Below the pieces are notes generated by a model. It was not told the origin of the DNA and did not search any database. It saw nothing but the letters and a program-made list of their open reading frames with translations. Both the position numbers and the translations under genes were made by a program. 24,500 nucleotides of DNA from JBHPHA01 sp042569905 (GTDB lineage: Bacteria; Patescibacteriota; Minisyncoccia; Moranbacterales; UBA9337): positions 1-24,500 of the forward strand of contig JBHPHA010000020.1 of assembly GCA_042569905.1 (NCBI GenBank), given 5' to 3'. Shown in pieces: positions 1 through 6,775 of the stretch. Positions within the stretch are counted from its first letter, which is position 1. The number at the start of each line of letters is the position of its first letter.

Positions 1-16
1 CTGAATATTTAATAAA

Positions 17-1144
17 ATGAATTTTGATAAGCCTGTAGATTTAAATTTGAATAAAAAAGAATCTGATTTGGAAAAAAGAAGTGAAAGGGAAGATGTTATT
101 ATTCAAGATATTCATGCTGAATTAGTGAGTAAGAAGGTTGCGTTAGAGTCTTTGGATAGTCAGACTGGTGATGAGAAAGAAAGATTAGCTCAGATAAGGA
201 TGCAACTGGAAGCTTTTGAATCTGAAAGCACAGAGGTTGAAGAAGTTGAATTGGATTGGGCAAAAATAAGGATTGTCTATGAGCAACACGATAAGGAACA
301 TCATCCAAGAGTCGCAAAAGGTGTTGATGCATATTTTTTTGAGGGTGTGAATTTTTTTAGAGATAATTTGGGAATTCCTAATGGGCGCATTCTTGAAAAA
401 TTCTTAACTAGTGGTGATGCGGATGAAAATATAATTAGTTTTATTGAAAAAAATAAAATACCAGCATATTACGTTGATCTTAATGGACCTGTTGCCGGTG
501 AGGTATTTGAAGACTTGAAAGATTATAGGACAAAGGAAAAGATGGTTAATGTAATATTGAAATCTTTGTTGGCGTATCAGACTGTTAAAAGTCTTGGAAA
601 TTTAAGTGATGCAAAAATGAATCGAAGGAATTTTTTAAAATTGGCAGGTGGAGCATCTGTGGTTGGTGTAGCTGATTACTATTCGGATACTGGTATGTTG
701 AATCGAGAGAGTGGTAGTCACAGAAAAAGAAATGAAATAGAAAAGGCAAGAAATGATATTATTGAAAGTTTTGGTCTGAGGAATGTTGCTCATACACTTA
801 GAAATGCAATTTGGGCCCAGAAATTGTTCACTGTCTCGAAAGACAATAAGGATGAAAAAGGGCTGCCTTATTTTGCAATCGAGGTTGGAGCTCAGCATAC
901 GGGTCTTGAGAATTTTTTAAAACTAAGCGAAGAGGCTAGACTTGAGATTATAAGAATAATTATAGAAGAATTTAAGATAGATGACTTAGAGACTCAAATT
1001 GGTGCCGTAACTAAATTAACTTACACTGACGAAGAAGGTGGCGGATGGGTTTATGAGAACAATATAGATAATTCAATTATAAATACTGTAAGAGGAGATA
1101 GTGCCATTGTGGCAAGTGGATCAAGTGGGAGTAAAGCGTCTTAA
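17..1144 (+). CDS. Hypothetical protein with coiled-coil N-terminus and internal Tat-like motif
   Basis: Unrecognised 375-residue protein. Residues about 10-80 are highly charged and heptad-like, so probably a coiled coil. Residues 85-195 look like a mixed helical domain. At residues 201-217 there is an almost perfect twin-arginine signature (NRRNFLKLAGG) followed by a short, weakly hydrophobic Ala/Gly/Val stretch. The rest is soluble and ends in a Ser/Gly-rich tail. A Tat signal normally sits at the N-terminus, so either it is internal here or Met201 (position 617) is an alternative start giving a 175-residue exported form. The ATG at 17 has no Shine-Dalgarno, only an AT-rich leader, as for most genes here. 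The next gene follows after 54 bp. The reading frame is well supported; no function is assigned. Confidence 0.75.
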   Translation: MNFDKPVDLNLNKKESDLEKRSEREDVIIQDIHAELVSKKVALESLDSQTGDEKERLAQIRMQLEAFESESTEVEEVELDWAKIRIVYEQHDKEHHPRVAKGVDAYFFEGVNFFRDNLGIPNGRILEKFLTSGDADENIISFIEKNKIPAYYVDLNGPVAGEVFEDLKDYRTKEKMVNVILKSLLAYQTVKSLGNLSDAKMNRRNFLKLAGGASVVGVADYYSDTGMLNRESGSHRKRNEIEKARNDIIESFGLRNVAHTLRNAIWAQKLFTVSKDNKDEKGLPYFAIEVGAQHTGLENFLKLSEEARLEIIRIIIEEFKIDDLETQIGAVTKLTYTDEEGGGWVYENNIDNSIINTVRGDSAIVASGSSGSKAS

Positions 1145-1198
1145 ATAGGAAGGTTATTTGAATAATGGGAATTATATAGTTTAATAATTTATTGAAAT

Positions 1199-1681
1199 AT
1201 GGAAAAAGTTGAGTATTTAAAATCATTGTCGAAAAAGATATGTGCTTCTGGTGCATTGTTTTTTGATGAGCATGGAAATCTTTTAGTGCTTGAGACGAGT
1301 TATAAGGAAGGATGGACTATTCCTGGTGGAGTTGTTGATGAAGGGGAATCTGTAATTGATGGTCTGAAGCGGGAGGTAAAAGAAGAGATTGGTTTGGATA
1401 TTTCTTCTAAAAAGCTGCTTGTAACGGAATATAAATCTGGAAAAGTAGATGACTATTTTAGTGAAAGTTTGCAATTTATTTTTTTTGGTGGCATTCTAAG
1501 TAGGGAAGATATTGAAAAAATAAATGTAGACAATGATGAAATTGTTGCCTTCGATTTTATGGACAAAGAAAGTGCACTAGGTATGCTGGGTGAGAATCTA
1601 TCGAAGCGTGTGAGGTGCGCTATTGATAATATCGATTCTGGAGAAGTTGTTTTTATGGATAATGGTGAAATAATTTTATGA
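1199..1681 (+). CDS. Nudix hydrolase
   Basis: A 160-residue Nudix-family pyrophosphohydrolase, which typically cleaves nucleoside diphosphates linked to another group (damaged NTPs, NDP-sugars, dinucleotides). The Nudix box is complete at residues 44-66: Gly44, five residues, Glu50, seven residues, then R58-E59-V60-x-E62-E63-x-G65-L66. The metal-binding REVKEE core is therefore intact. The length is normal for a single-domain Nudix enzyme. Its TGA stop overlaps the ATG of the downstream MazG-like gene (ATGA at 1678-1681), indicating translational coupling and possibly a shared job in cleaning the nucleotide pool. The substrate cannot be read from the sequence. Confidence 0.93.
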   Translation: MEKVEYLKSLSKKICASGALFFDEHGNLLVLETSYKEGWTIPGGVVDEGESVIDGLKREVKEEIGLDISSKKLLVTEYKSGKVDDYFSESLQFIFFGGILSREDIEKINVDNDEIVAFDFMDKESALGMLGENLSKRVRCAIDNIDSGEVVFMDNGEIIL

Positions 1682-2004
1682 AAAAATATTACAAAGCCAT
1701 AGAGGAATTTCATGAGAAATTTGAAATAAAGGGAACTAATAATGAGGAGATGGGGTTTCGTTTGAATTTATTAATTGAGGAGCTTGGAGAATTGGCTCAA
1801 GCATTTACTAAGGGAAAATCTAGGGAAGCAATGGTTGAAGAGAATATTGATTTATTGAATTTGGTTTTGGGTAATTTTGTGAGCATGGGTGTTTCTATTG
1901 AAGATGTAGAGAATGCTTTTTGGAAAAAGCACAAAAAGATTATGAATAGGAGAAAGGTGAAAACAAGTACTGGTAATTATAGGGTTTCAGAATTTAGGAA
2001 ATAA
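1678..2004 (+). CDS. MazG-like nucleotide pyrophosphohydrolase
   Basis: A 108-residue, all-helical protein with the metal-binding pattern of the MazG/dUTPase-like superfamily: EELGE at residues 34-38, and E55-x-x-D58 (ENID) on the next helix. That ExxE...ExxD arrangement binds Mg2+ for hydrolysis of NTPs to NMP and pyrophosphate. Single-domain members of this size often act on non-canonical NTPs. The start overlaps the Nudix stop by four bases, so the two are almost certainly co-translated. The C-terminus is basic (KKHKKIMNRRK). Only 13 bp separate it from mreB. It could alternatively belong to the related phosphoribosyl-ATP pyrophosphatase branch, but no histidine genes are nearby. Confidence 0.8.
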   Translation: MKKYYKAIEEFHEKFEIKGTNNEEMGFRLNLLIEELGELAQAFTKGKSREAMVEENIDLLNLVLGNFVSMGVSIEDVENAFWKKHKKIMNRRKVKTSTGNYRVSEFRK

Positions 2005-2017
2005 TATTAATAAACAT

Positions 2018-3025
2018 ATGTTAATCAAAAAAATCGGAATAGATTTAGGAACAGCCAATACATTGGTTTTCGTTCCAGGAAAAGGAGTGGTTTCAAATGA
2101 ACCATCGGTTGTTGCTGTTTCAATGAGGGAGAATAAGGTTCTAGCAGTTGGGAATGAAGCAAAAGATATGATTGGGAGAACCCCAGATGCAATTACTGCA
2201 GTTCGTCCTCTTAAGGATGGGGTTATTGCTGACTACAGAATCACGGAGGCGATGCTTAAATATTTTATTACTAAGGTTAGTGGTAAGGTTCGTTTTGTGC
2301 GTCCCGAGGTTATGATTTCTGTTCCAGCGGGAATTACTTCGACCGAGAGAAGAGCTGTTGTTGATGCTGCAATGAAGGCTGGGGCAAAAGCTGCTTATGT
2401 GGTGAAGGAGCCAATTTTGGCAGCTATTGGAGCAGATATTCCAATTCAAAGCGCACAAGGAAATATGATTATTGATATTGGGGGTGGAACTTCTGAGGTG
2501 GCGGTAATTTCTTTGGGAGGAATTGTTTCCTCTTGTAGCGCTCGTGTTGGTGGTGATAAATTTGACCAAGCTATTAAGGATTATATTAAAAGAAAGCATG
2601 GATTAGCTATTGGGGATCGCACTGCTGAGGATATCAAAGTCAATATTGGATCAGCTATCGCACAGGTTAAGGAGGAGCATATGGAAATTAAGGGTAGGGA
2701 TTTGAGCGGTGGTTTGCCAAAAATAATTAAAATATCTTCTAATGAGGTAACTGAGGCACTTCAAGATGAACTTCGTGAAGTGATTAATGCAATTAAAAAA
2801 GTTCTTCAAGAAACTCCTCCAGAATTAGCAGCGGATATAATTGATAAGGGTATGATATTGTCTGGTGGTGGAGCATTACTTCGAAATCTTGATCAGTTAA
2901 TATCAAAAACTATTAATGTTCCTTGCTATGTGGCAGATAATCCATTGACCTGTGTGGTAAAGGGAACTGGAAAGGCTCTTGAGAATCTTGATACATATAA
3001 AAGGGTTATTATGATGCAGAAGTAG
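2018..3025 (+). CDS. mreB: Rod shape-determining protein MreB
   Basis: A 335-residue bacterial actin homologue that polymerises under the inner membrane and positions the elongation (peptidoglycan synthesis) machinery. The length is typical. The ATP-binding signatures are present: phosphate-1 loop GIDLGTANT (residues 7-15), phosphate-2 DIGGGTSEV (153-161) and the adenosine motif MILSGGGALLRN (about 279-290). The family sequence RPLKDGVIADY is at residues 63-73. The N-terminal MLIKKIGIDLG is short, so membrane attachment would rely on the hydrophobic hook rather than a long N-terminal helix. No mreC or mreD follows; instead a repeat-containing gap and glycosyltransferases come next. Confidence 0.97.
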   Translation: MLIKKIGIDLGTANTLVFVPGKGVVSNEPSVVAVSMRENKVLAVGNEAKDMIGRTPDAITAVRPLKDGVIADYRITEAMLKYFITKVSGKVRFVRPEVMISVPAGITSTERRAVVDAAMKAGAKAAYVVKEPILAAIGADIPIQSAQGNMIIDIGGGTSEVAVISLGGIVSSCSARVGGDKFDQAIKDYIKRKHGLAIGDRTAEDIKVNIGSAIAQVKEEHMEIKGRDLSGGLPKIIKISSNEVTEALQDELREVINAIKKVLQETPPELAADIIDKGMILSGGGALLRNLDQLISKTINVPCYVADNPLTCVVKGTGKALENLDTYKRVIMMQK

Positions 3026-3036
3026 TCTTTAATAAC

Positions 3037-3120
3037 CTGTAATCAGTAATCCGTAATTAGTAATTGCGGAAAATTAAATAAATAAGTTACTAGTTACTAT
3101 TTACGAGTTACTAGTTACTG
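3037..3120. repeat. Inverted array of 7-bp repeats (long imperfect hairpin)
   Basis: Four heptamers of form NNGTAAT (3037-3064: CTGTAAT, CAGTAAT, CCGTAAT, TAGTAAT) face five heptamers on the right (3085-3119: AGTTACT twice, ATTTACG, AGTTACT twice). The right array is the reverse complement of the left motif, so the arms can form a hairpin of about 29 bp with a loop near 3066-3084. Most differences between arms are G-U wobbles or single mismatches. The CG variant occurs at the same register in both arms. No T-run follows, so it is not an ordinary intrinsic terminator. It fills the gap between mreB and the next gene. Confidence 0.8.
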
Positions 3121-3128
3121 AAAGAAGG

Positions 3129-4241
3129 ATGAAAATTGGAATAGATGCCTCGCGAGCTTTTTTGAAAAATCGTACAGGTATTGAAGAATATTCATATCGA
3201 GTAATAAAAAACCTGAGAGATAAATTGAAAAATCATCAGGTTATTTTGTATTTGCGAAAAGGTCAAAAAGAAATAATTGAGAAAGATAATTTTGATATCC
3301 CAAATAACTGGAGTGTGGAGGAGATAAGATTTCCAAGATTTTGGACTCAAGCAGGTCTTTCGATTGAAATGTTGTTAAATCCAATAGACATACTATTTGT
3401 TCCTGCTCATACGGTTCCAATTATTCACCCTAAAAAGACGATTGTGGTGATGCATGGCTTGGAATACGAGTTCTTACCGAAAGCTTATTCTTTTTGGGAA
3501 AGGTTATATATGCGTCATTCGATTAAGAACTCTTGCAAATGGGCAAGTAGGATAATATCTGTTTCTGAGAATACGAAAAAAGACTTAATTGATTTATACA
3601 GAGTTTCCGATGATAAAATCGATGTCGTTTACGAAGGGTATGACAGTAGTAAGAATCAAATATCGAAAATTAAAAATCAAAATACTTTAGATAGGTTGGG
3701 AATAATTAATGGCGAGTATCTGCTATTTATTGGTAGGATTGAGGAAAGAAAAAATATTATTGGAATAATCGAGGCTTTTGAAATATTAAAAAAAGAGGAT
3801 AGAATCTCTCATAAATTAGTGTTAGCTGGTCGGGGTGGATTTGGTTATGATAAGATATTGAGGAGAGTTGAAGAAAGTGAATTTAAAAAAGATATTATAC
3901 TGACTGGGTTTATTGAGGATAGTGAGAAATGGGAGCTGTTGGAGAAAGCGAGCTTGTTTGTTTTTCCAACTTTTTATGAAGGGTTTGGTATTCCGATCTT
4001 GGAGGCACAGAGTGTTGGGACTCCAGTTTTGGCTTCAAGTAATTCTTCGATTCCTGAGGTAGTGAATGGGTCGGCGGTTCTAGTTGATCCAAATGATGTA
4101 ATTGAATTGAGCAGTGGTATTCGAAATATTTTGATGAGTGAGGAATTGGCGGATAAGTTGAGTGGTAATGGGTTGGAAAATGTGAAAAGATTTTCTTGGG
4201 ATAGATGCGCCAGTGAAATTGCTGAAATTTTAGAGAAATAA
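3129..4241 (+). CDS. GT4-family glycosyltransferase
   Basis: A 370-residue GT-B fold glycosyltransferase of the GT4 (glycosyl transferases group 1) type, which transfers sugar from an NDP-sugar to a lipid-linked or polysaccharide acceptor at the cytoplasmic face of the membrane. The N-terminal Rossmann domain starts with MKIGIDASRAF and carries the acceptor-side glycine loop NRTGIEEY. The C-terminal donor domain has the family's E-x7-E motif: E284 to E292 in YEGFGIPILEA, followed by the GTPVLASSNSSIPEV stretch that contacts the nucleotide. The start is the ATG at 3129. An AGAAGG sequence abuts it directly and is too close to serve as a normal ribosome site. The donor and acceptor are unknown. 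Confidence 0.92.
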   Translation: MKIGIDASRAFLKNRTGIEEYSYRVIKNLRDKLKNHQVILYLRKGQKEIIEKDNFDIPNNWSVEEIRFPRFWTQAGLSIEMLLNPIDILFVPAHTVPIIHPKKTIVVMHGLEYEFLPKAYSFWERLYMRHSIKNSCKWASRIISVSENTKKDLIDLYRVSDDKIDVVYEGYDSSKNQISKIKNQNTLDRLGIINGEYLLFIGRIEERKNIIGIIEAFEILKKEDRISHKLVLAGRGGFGYDKILRRVEESEFKKDIILTGFIEDSEKWELLEKASLFVFPTFYEGFGIPILEAQSVGTPVLASSNSSIPEVVNGSAVLVDPNDVIELSSGIRNILMSEELADKLSGNGLENVKRFSWDRCASEIAEILEK

Positions 4242-4286
4242 AAAACACCCCCGATCTCATAGCTTAAAGCTAATTTTGATCGAGGG
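4238..4286 (-). terminator. Intrinsic terminator of the 50-residue peptide gene
   Basis: On the minus strand the arms CCCTCGATC (4286-4278) and GATCGGGGG (4256-4248) pair with one mismatch. An inner TAGCTT/AAGCTA stem sits in the loop, and six T residues follow (complement of 4240-4245). The T-run overlaps the stop codon of the convergent glycosyltransferase gene. No T-run follows on the plus strand, so this terminator serves the minus-strand gene. A further hairpin (arms 4297-4306 and 4314-4323) overlaps that gene's stop codon. Confidence 0.7.
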
Positions 4287-4309
4287 CGAGTAGGCAAACT
4301 GAGTGATTT

Positions 4310-4462
4310 TTAATTACTCAGTTCATCGAGTGTCTTCTGGGTTGATGCGGAGGCAGTGTAAATTCCTCCACCAGTTTTTCCACCTCGAGGGGTGGAAAAA
4401 ATTGACCCCAAGAGTAGTATCGCTGCTGCTGCCAATACGAATATGAAACCCCATTTTTGCAT
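4310..4462 (-). CDS. Small membrane or secreted peptide (50 residues)
   Basis: A 50-residue ORF starting with MQKWGFIFVLAAAAILLLGS. It has one Lys, a hydrophobic stretch at residues 4-22, then a Gly-rich basic segment (TPRGGKTGGG) and a polar tail ending ELSN. This fits a signal-anchored or secreted small protein; no cysteine is present, so it is not a lipoprotein. The case for a real gene is unusually strong for such a short ORF: a perfect AAGGAGG six bases before the ATG, a near-consensus promoter with optimal spacing, and an intrinsic terminator just after the stop. It lies alone between two plus-strand glycosyltransferase genes. Expression is expected to be high. Function is unknown: envelope component, toxin-like peptide or pheromone are all possible. 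Confidence 0.8.
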   Translation of the reverse strand: MQKWGFIFVLAAAAILLLGSIFSTPRGGKTGGGIYTASASTQKTLDELSN

Positions 4463-4468
4463 AATATG

Positions 4469-4475
4469 CCTCCTT
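4469..4475 (-). promoter_or_regulatory. Consensus Shine-Dalgarno (AAGGAGG)
   Basis: AAGGAGG read on the minus strand, six bases upstream of the ATG at 4462-4460. It is the only full anti-16S complement at correct spacing in front of any gene in the window, and it decides the start of the 50-residue peptide. Confidence 0.85.
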
Positions 4476-4519
4476 GTTTTGGCTATGAAAAATTAAATAT
4501 ATTTTTGTTTTGATATTTA

Positions 4520-4548
4520 ATAATAGCATATTTTGCTAGATTTGTCAA
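4520..4548 (-). promoter_or_regulatory. Sigma70 promoter P1 for the 50-residue peptide
   Basis: On the minus strand: -35 TTGACA (4548-4543, 6/6 consensus), a 17-bp spacer, and -10 TATTAT (4525-4520, 5/6). The spacer ends in TGC, giving an extended -10. Transcription should start near 4513, leaving a leader of about 50 bases. Confidence 0.8.
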
Positions 4549-4568
4549 GGGCTAAGCCCTTATTTTTT
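4547..4568 (+). terminator. Possible intrinsic terminator (plus strand)
   Basis: AAGGGC/GCCCTT stem of 6 bp (4547-4552 and 4556-4561) with a TAA loop, followed by A and six T residues at 4563-4568. It could stop transcripts from the mreB-glycosyltransferase side before the next glycosyltransferase, which has its own promoter candidate. The short loop and the overlap with the P1 -35 box reduce certainty. Confidence 0.45.
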
Positions 4569-4579
4569 GATGTGAGTCT

Positions 4580-4608
4580 AAATTAGCGCATTTTACGGAA
4601 TTTGTCAA
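4580..4608 (-). promoter_or_regulatory. Second, diverged copy of the peptide promoter (P2)
   Basis: On the minus strand: -35 TTGACA (4608-4603), a 17-bp spacer and -10-like TAATTT (4585-4580). The spacer resembles that of P1 (AAATyy..AAAAT..GC pattern), so this looks like a duplicate of P1 lying 60 bp upstream whose -10 has decayed. It may be weak or inactive. Confidence 0.5.
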
Positions 4609-4643
4609 TGTTTTGGCTTAAGTCTGGGAAAATATCCAAAAGA

Positions 4644-4652
4644 TGATATAAT
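4644..4652 (+). promoter_or_regulatory. Extended -10 promoter for the second glycosyltransferase
   Basis: TGATATAAT: a perfect -10 hexamer (4647-4652) with an upstream TGn. No convincing -35 lies 17 bp upstream, as allowed for extended -10 promoters. Transcription would begin near 4659, leaving about 33 bases before the ATG at 4692. Confidence 0.6.
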
Positions 4653-4691
4653 AAGAGTTAATGGTTGAGCTTGGCTGAATTAGGTAATCTT

Positions 4692-5837
4692 ATGAAAAAT
4701 AATAACGAAAATCAAATATTAGACTTAAGAGGGAAAAAGGTTGCATTGGTGCATGATTTTTTGACTCAATATGGAGGAGCTGAAAAGGTGCTGGAATCTT
4801 TGTGTGAGATATTTCCTGACGCTCCAATTTACACATTACTTTATGACGAGAATAATATGCATGGTAGATTTGGTGATAGAGAAATAAAGACGTCTTTTCT
4901 CCAAAGCTTTCCAAAATCTTTAATAAAAAGGAAAAGGTACTTGTTGCCATTTATGGCGACTGCACCTGAAACGCTAGATCTTCGCGATTTTGATTTAGTA
5001 ATATCTTCATCTGGAGCATGGTCTAAGGGTATAGTAACTAGATTAAATACGAAGCACATAGCATATATTCATTCTCCAATGAGGTTTGTCTGGGATTATA
5101 ATGAGAAATACTTAAGGGATATTGGAAAAAAGTTGGGAATTCTTAAGAGACTAGTTTTGAGCTATATTAGAATTTGGGATCATCAAGCATCTAAGCGACC
5201 TGATGCGTTAATTGTAAATTCAAAATACACAAAAGAAAGAGTCGAGAAGTACTATAAAAGGAATGCGGATGTAATTTATCCTCCAGCGTTTAGTGATAAT
5301 AATCGCGATGAACTAATGAAAGAGTTAGGTGGTCAAAAATATTTCTTAGTTGTTTCTCGTCTATCAGCATATAAAAAGGTGGATTTAATTGTGAAAGCTT
5401 TTAATAAATTAGGACTTCCTTTATATATTATTGGTGAGGGTGAGCAGGAGAATTATTTAAAGCGAATTGCTGGAGACAATATTAGAATCTTAGGTTGGAA
5501 AGAGGATGATGTGTTGGAGAAGTATTATGCAAATGCAAGGGCACTTATTTTCCCAACTGTTGATGATTTTGGGATGACAGCTGTTGAAGCTATGAGTTAT
5601 GGCGTACCTGTGATTGGGATTAGAAAGGGCGGTGTGAAGGAAATAATTCAAGAAGGTGTTAATGGTGAGTTTTTTAATGAGCAAACTGTAGAGGTTTTGT
5701 CTGATGGAGTGAATCGCTTTATAGAGAATGAAGGTACATATAGTAAGGATGAAATAATTGAAACTGCTAGAAAATTTTCAAAAGCAAATTTTGAGAACAA
5801 TTTTATTGCCGCGGTTAATGATGTTTTGGGTAAATAG
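4692..5837 (+). CDS. GT4-family glycosyltransferase (WbaZ-like)
   Basis: A glycosyltransferase of 381 residues from the ATG at 4692. A TTG at 4665 would add nine residues but lies only about six bases after the predicted transcription start, so ATG is preferred. N-terminal features include KVALVHDFLTQYGGAEKV with the acceptor-site glycines, and the HIAYIHSPMRFVWDY segment, typical of mannosyltransferase-like GT4 enzymes. The donor domain has VVSRLSAYKKVDL and DDFGMTAVEAMSYGVPVIG, a form of the E-x7-E motif with Asp in the first position, as common in WbaZ-type enzymes. It probably acts in surface polysaccharide or glycolipid assembly at the cytoplasmic membrane face. The sugar specificity is not determinable here. 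Confidence 0.92.
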   Translation: MKNNNENQILDLRGKKVALVHDFLTQYGGAEKVLESLCEIFPDAPIYTLLYDENNMHGRFGDREIKTSFLQSFPKSLIKRKRYLLPFMATAPETLDLRDFDLVISSSGAWSKGIVTRLNTKHIAYIHSPMRFVWDYNEKYLRDIGKKLGILKRLVLSYIRIWDHQASKRPDALIVNSKYTKERVEKYYKRNADVIYPPAFSDNNRDELMKELGGQKYFLVVSRLSAYKKVDLIVKAFNKLGLPLYIIGEGEQENYLKRIAGDNIRILGWKEDDVLEKYYANARALIFPTVDDFGMTAVEAMSYGVPVIGIRKGGVKEIIQEGVNGEFFNEQTVEVLSDGVNRFIENEGTYSKDEIIETARKFSKANFENNFIAAVNDVLGK

Positions 5838-5856
5838 TTAAAAGATTTTTTTTGAA

Positions 5857-6759
5857 ATGAATATAATTGGTCACAAAAAACAACTTAATTTTTTAGAGAA
5901 TTCATTGAAAAATAATTCAATCTCTCAGTCGTATATTTTTTCTGGACCAGGAGGGGTTGGTAAATTTTTAATTGCCAATAAATTTGCTAACAGTGTTTCT
6001 TTGGGTGAGGAAAGCCTAGATACTCCTCGAAAGGATAATTATGAAAATATTGTTGTAGTCGCACCAAGAAGTGAAACAAAAAAAGGTGTGACGAAGATAC
6101 GAGATATTAGTATTGATGATGTGCGAGATGCTCAGAAAAAATTAAGTACATTTCCTTTGAATGGAAAATATAATGTTTTATTAATTAACGACTCTGAAAG
6201 GCTAAATAAATCGTCTCAAAATGCGCTACTAAAAATTTTAGAGGAGCCAAATTCAACTTCGATTATAATTTTAATCACATCTGAGGAAAATAGGATTTTG
6301 CCTACGATTAAGTCGAGGTGTCAGGTTTTAAGATTTGGGTTAGTTCCTCTTGCGGAGATGAAGCAGGAGCTAAGTGGGATGAATAGTGATGTGGATTTGG
6401 ATAATTTAATCTTACTATCTATGGGTAGGCCAGGTATGGTATTTGATATGCAAAGTGATTCAGAAGAGCTGGAACGTAGAAAGAATAGCTATAGTGATTT
6501 TAGAAATATTTTTTCTATGGAATTATTTGACAGACTCAATAAGGCTGAGGAATTGGCTAAGGATGTGGGGGCAGCTGTAAGTAGTTTGGAATCCTGGATT
6601 TGGTTTTTAAGGATACAAGGATACAAGAATATTAAGAGTAGAGATAAGCTCTGTTCTATTTATAGTGCTGTAGAAAAAATTGAAAAAAGTCTGGTAAAAA
6701 TTAAGCATACCAATTCTAATCCCAGATTGGTTATGGAAAATTTGTTGATAAATTTATAA
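5857..6759 (+). CDS. holB: DNA polymerase III delta-prime subunit
   Basis: A 300-residue AAA+ clamp-loader subunit. Delta-prime works with gamma/tau and delta to load the sliding clamp. Visible features: Walker A-like GPGGVGKF (residues 30-37), the Walker B region LLINDSERL (about 108-116) with the family's NALLKILEEP (122-131), and the SRC arginine-finger motif (S153-R154-C155). The Walker A Ser/Thr is replaced by Phe37, and the usual DE of Walker B reads as ND, which fits an inactive ATPase stator as expected of delta-prime. The zinc-binding cysteines of many clamp-loader subunits are absent. It begins 19 bp after the glycosyltransferase and ends 16 bp before ftsQ. Confidence 0.88.
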   Translation: MNIIGHKKQLNFLENSLKNNSISQSYIFSGPGGVGKFLIANKFANSVSLGEESLDTPRKDNYENIVVVAPRSETKKGVTKIRDISIDDVRDAQKKLSTFPLNGKYNVLLINDSERLNKSSQNALLKILEEPNSTSIIILITSEENRILPTIKSRCQVLRFGLVPLAEMKQELSGMNSDVDLDNLILLSMGRPGMVFDMQSDSEELERRKNSYSDFRNIFSMELFDRLNKAEELAKDVGAAVSSLESWIWFLRIQGYKNIKSRDKLCSIYSAVEKIEKSLVKIKHTNSNPRLVMENLLINL

Positions 6760-6775
6760 GAGTCTTTTTAAAGTA

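Noticed and set aside
1158..1180. Promoter before the Nudix gene (TTGAAT ... TATAGT)
   Set aside because: The spacer is only 11 bp, too short for a sigma70-type promoter.
3037..3120. CRISPR-like array
   Set aside because: Units are 7 bp and contiguous, without spacers, and no cas genes are present.
4323..4529. 68-codon minus-strand ORF in another frame over the small peptide gene
   Set aside because: It does not use the consensus Shine-Dalgarno, its start would precede the leader, and its composition is not protein-like. The 50-residue frame fits all signals.
4665..4691. TTG start adding nine residues to the second glycosyltransferase
   Set aside because: It lies about six bases after the predicted transcription start, and the conserved domain begins well after the ATG at 4692.
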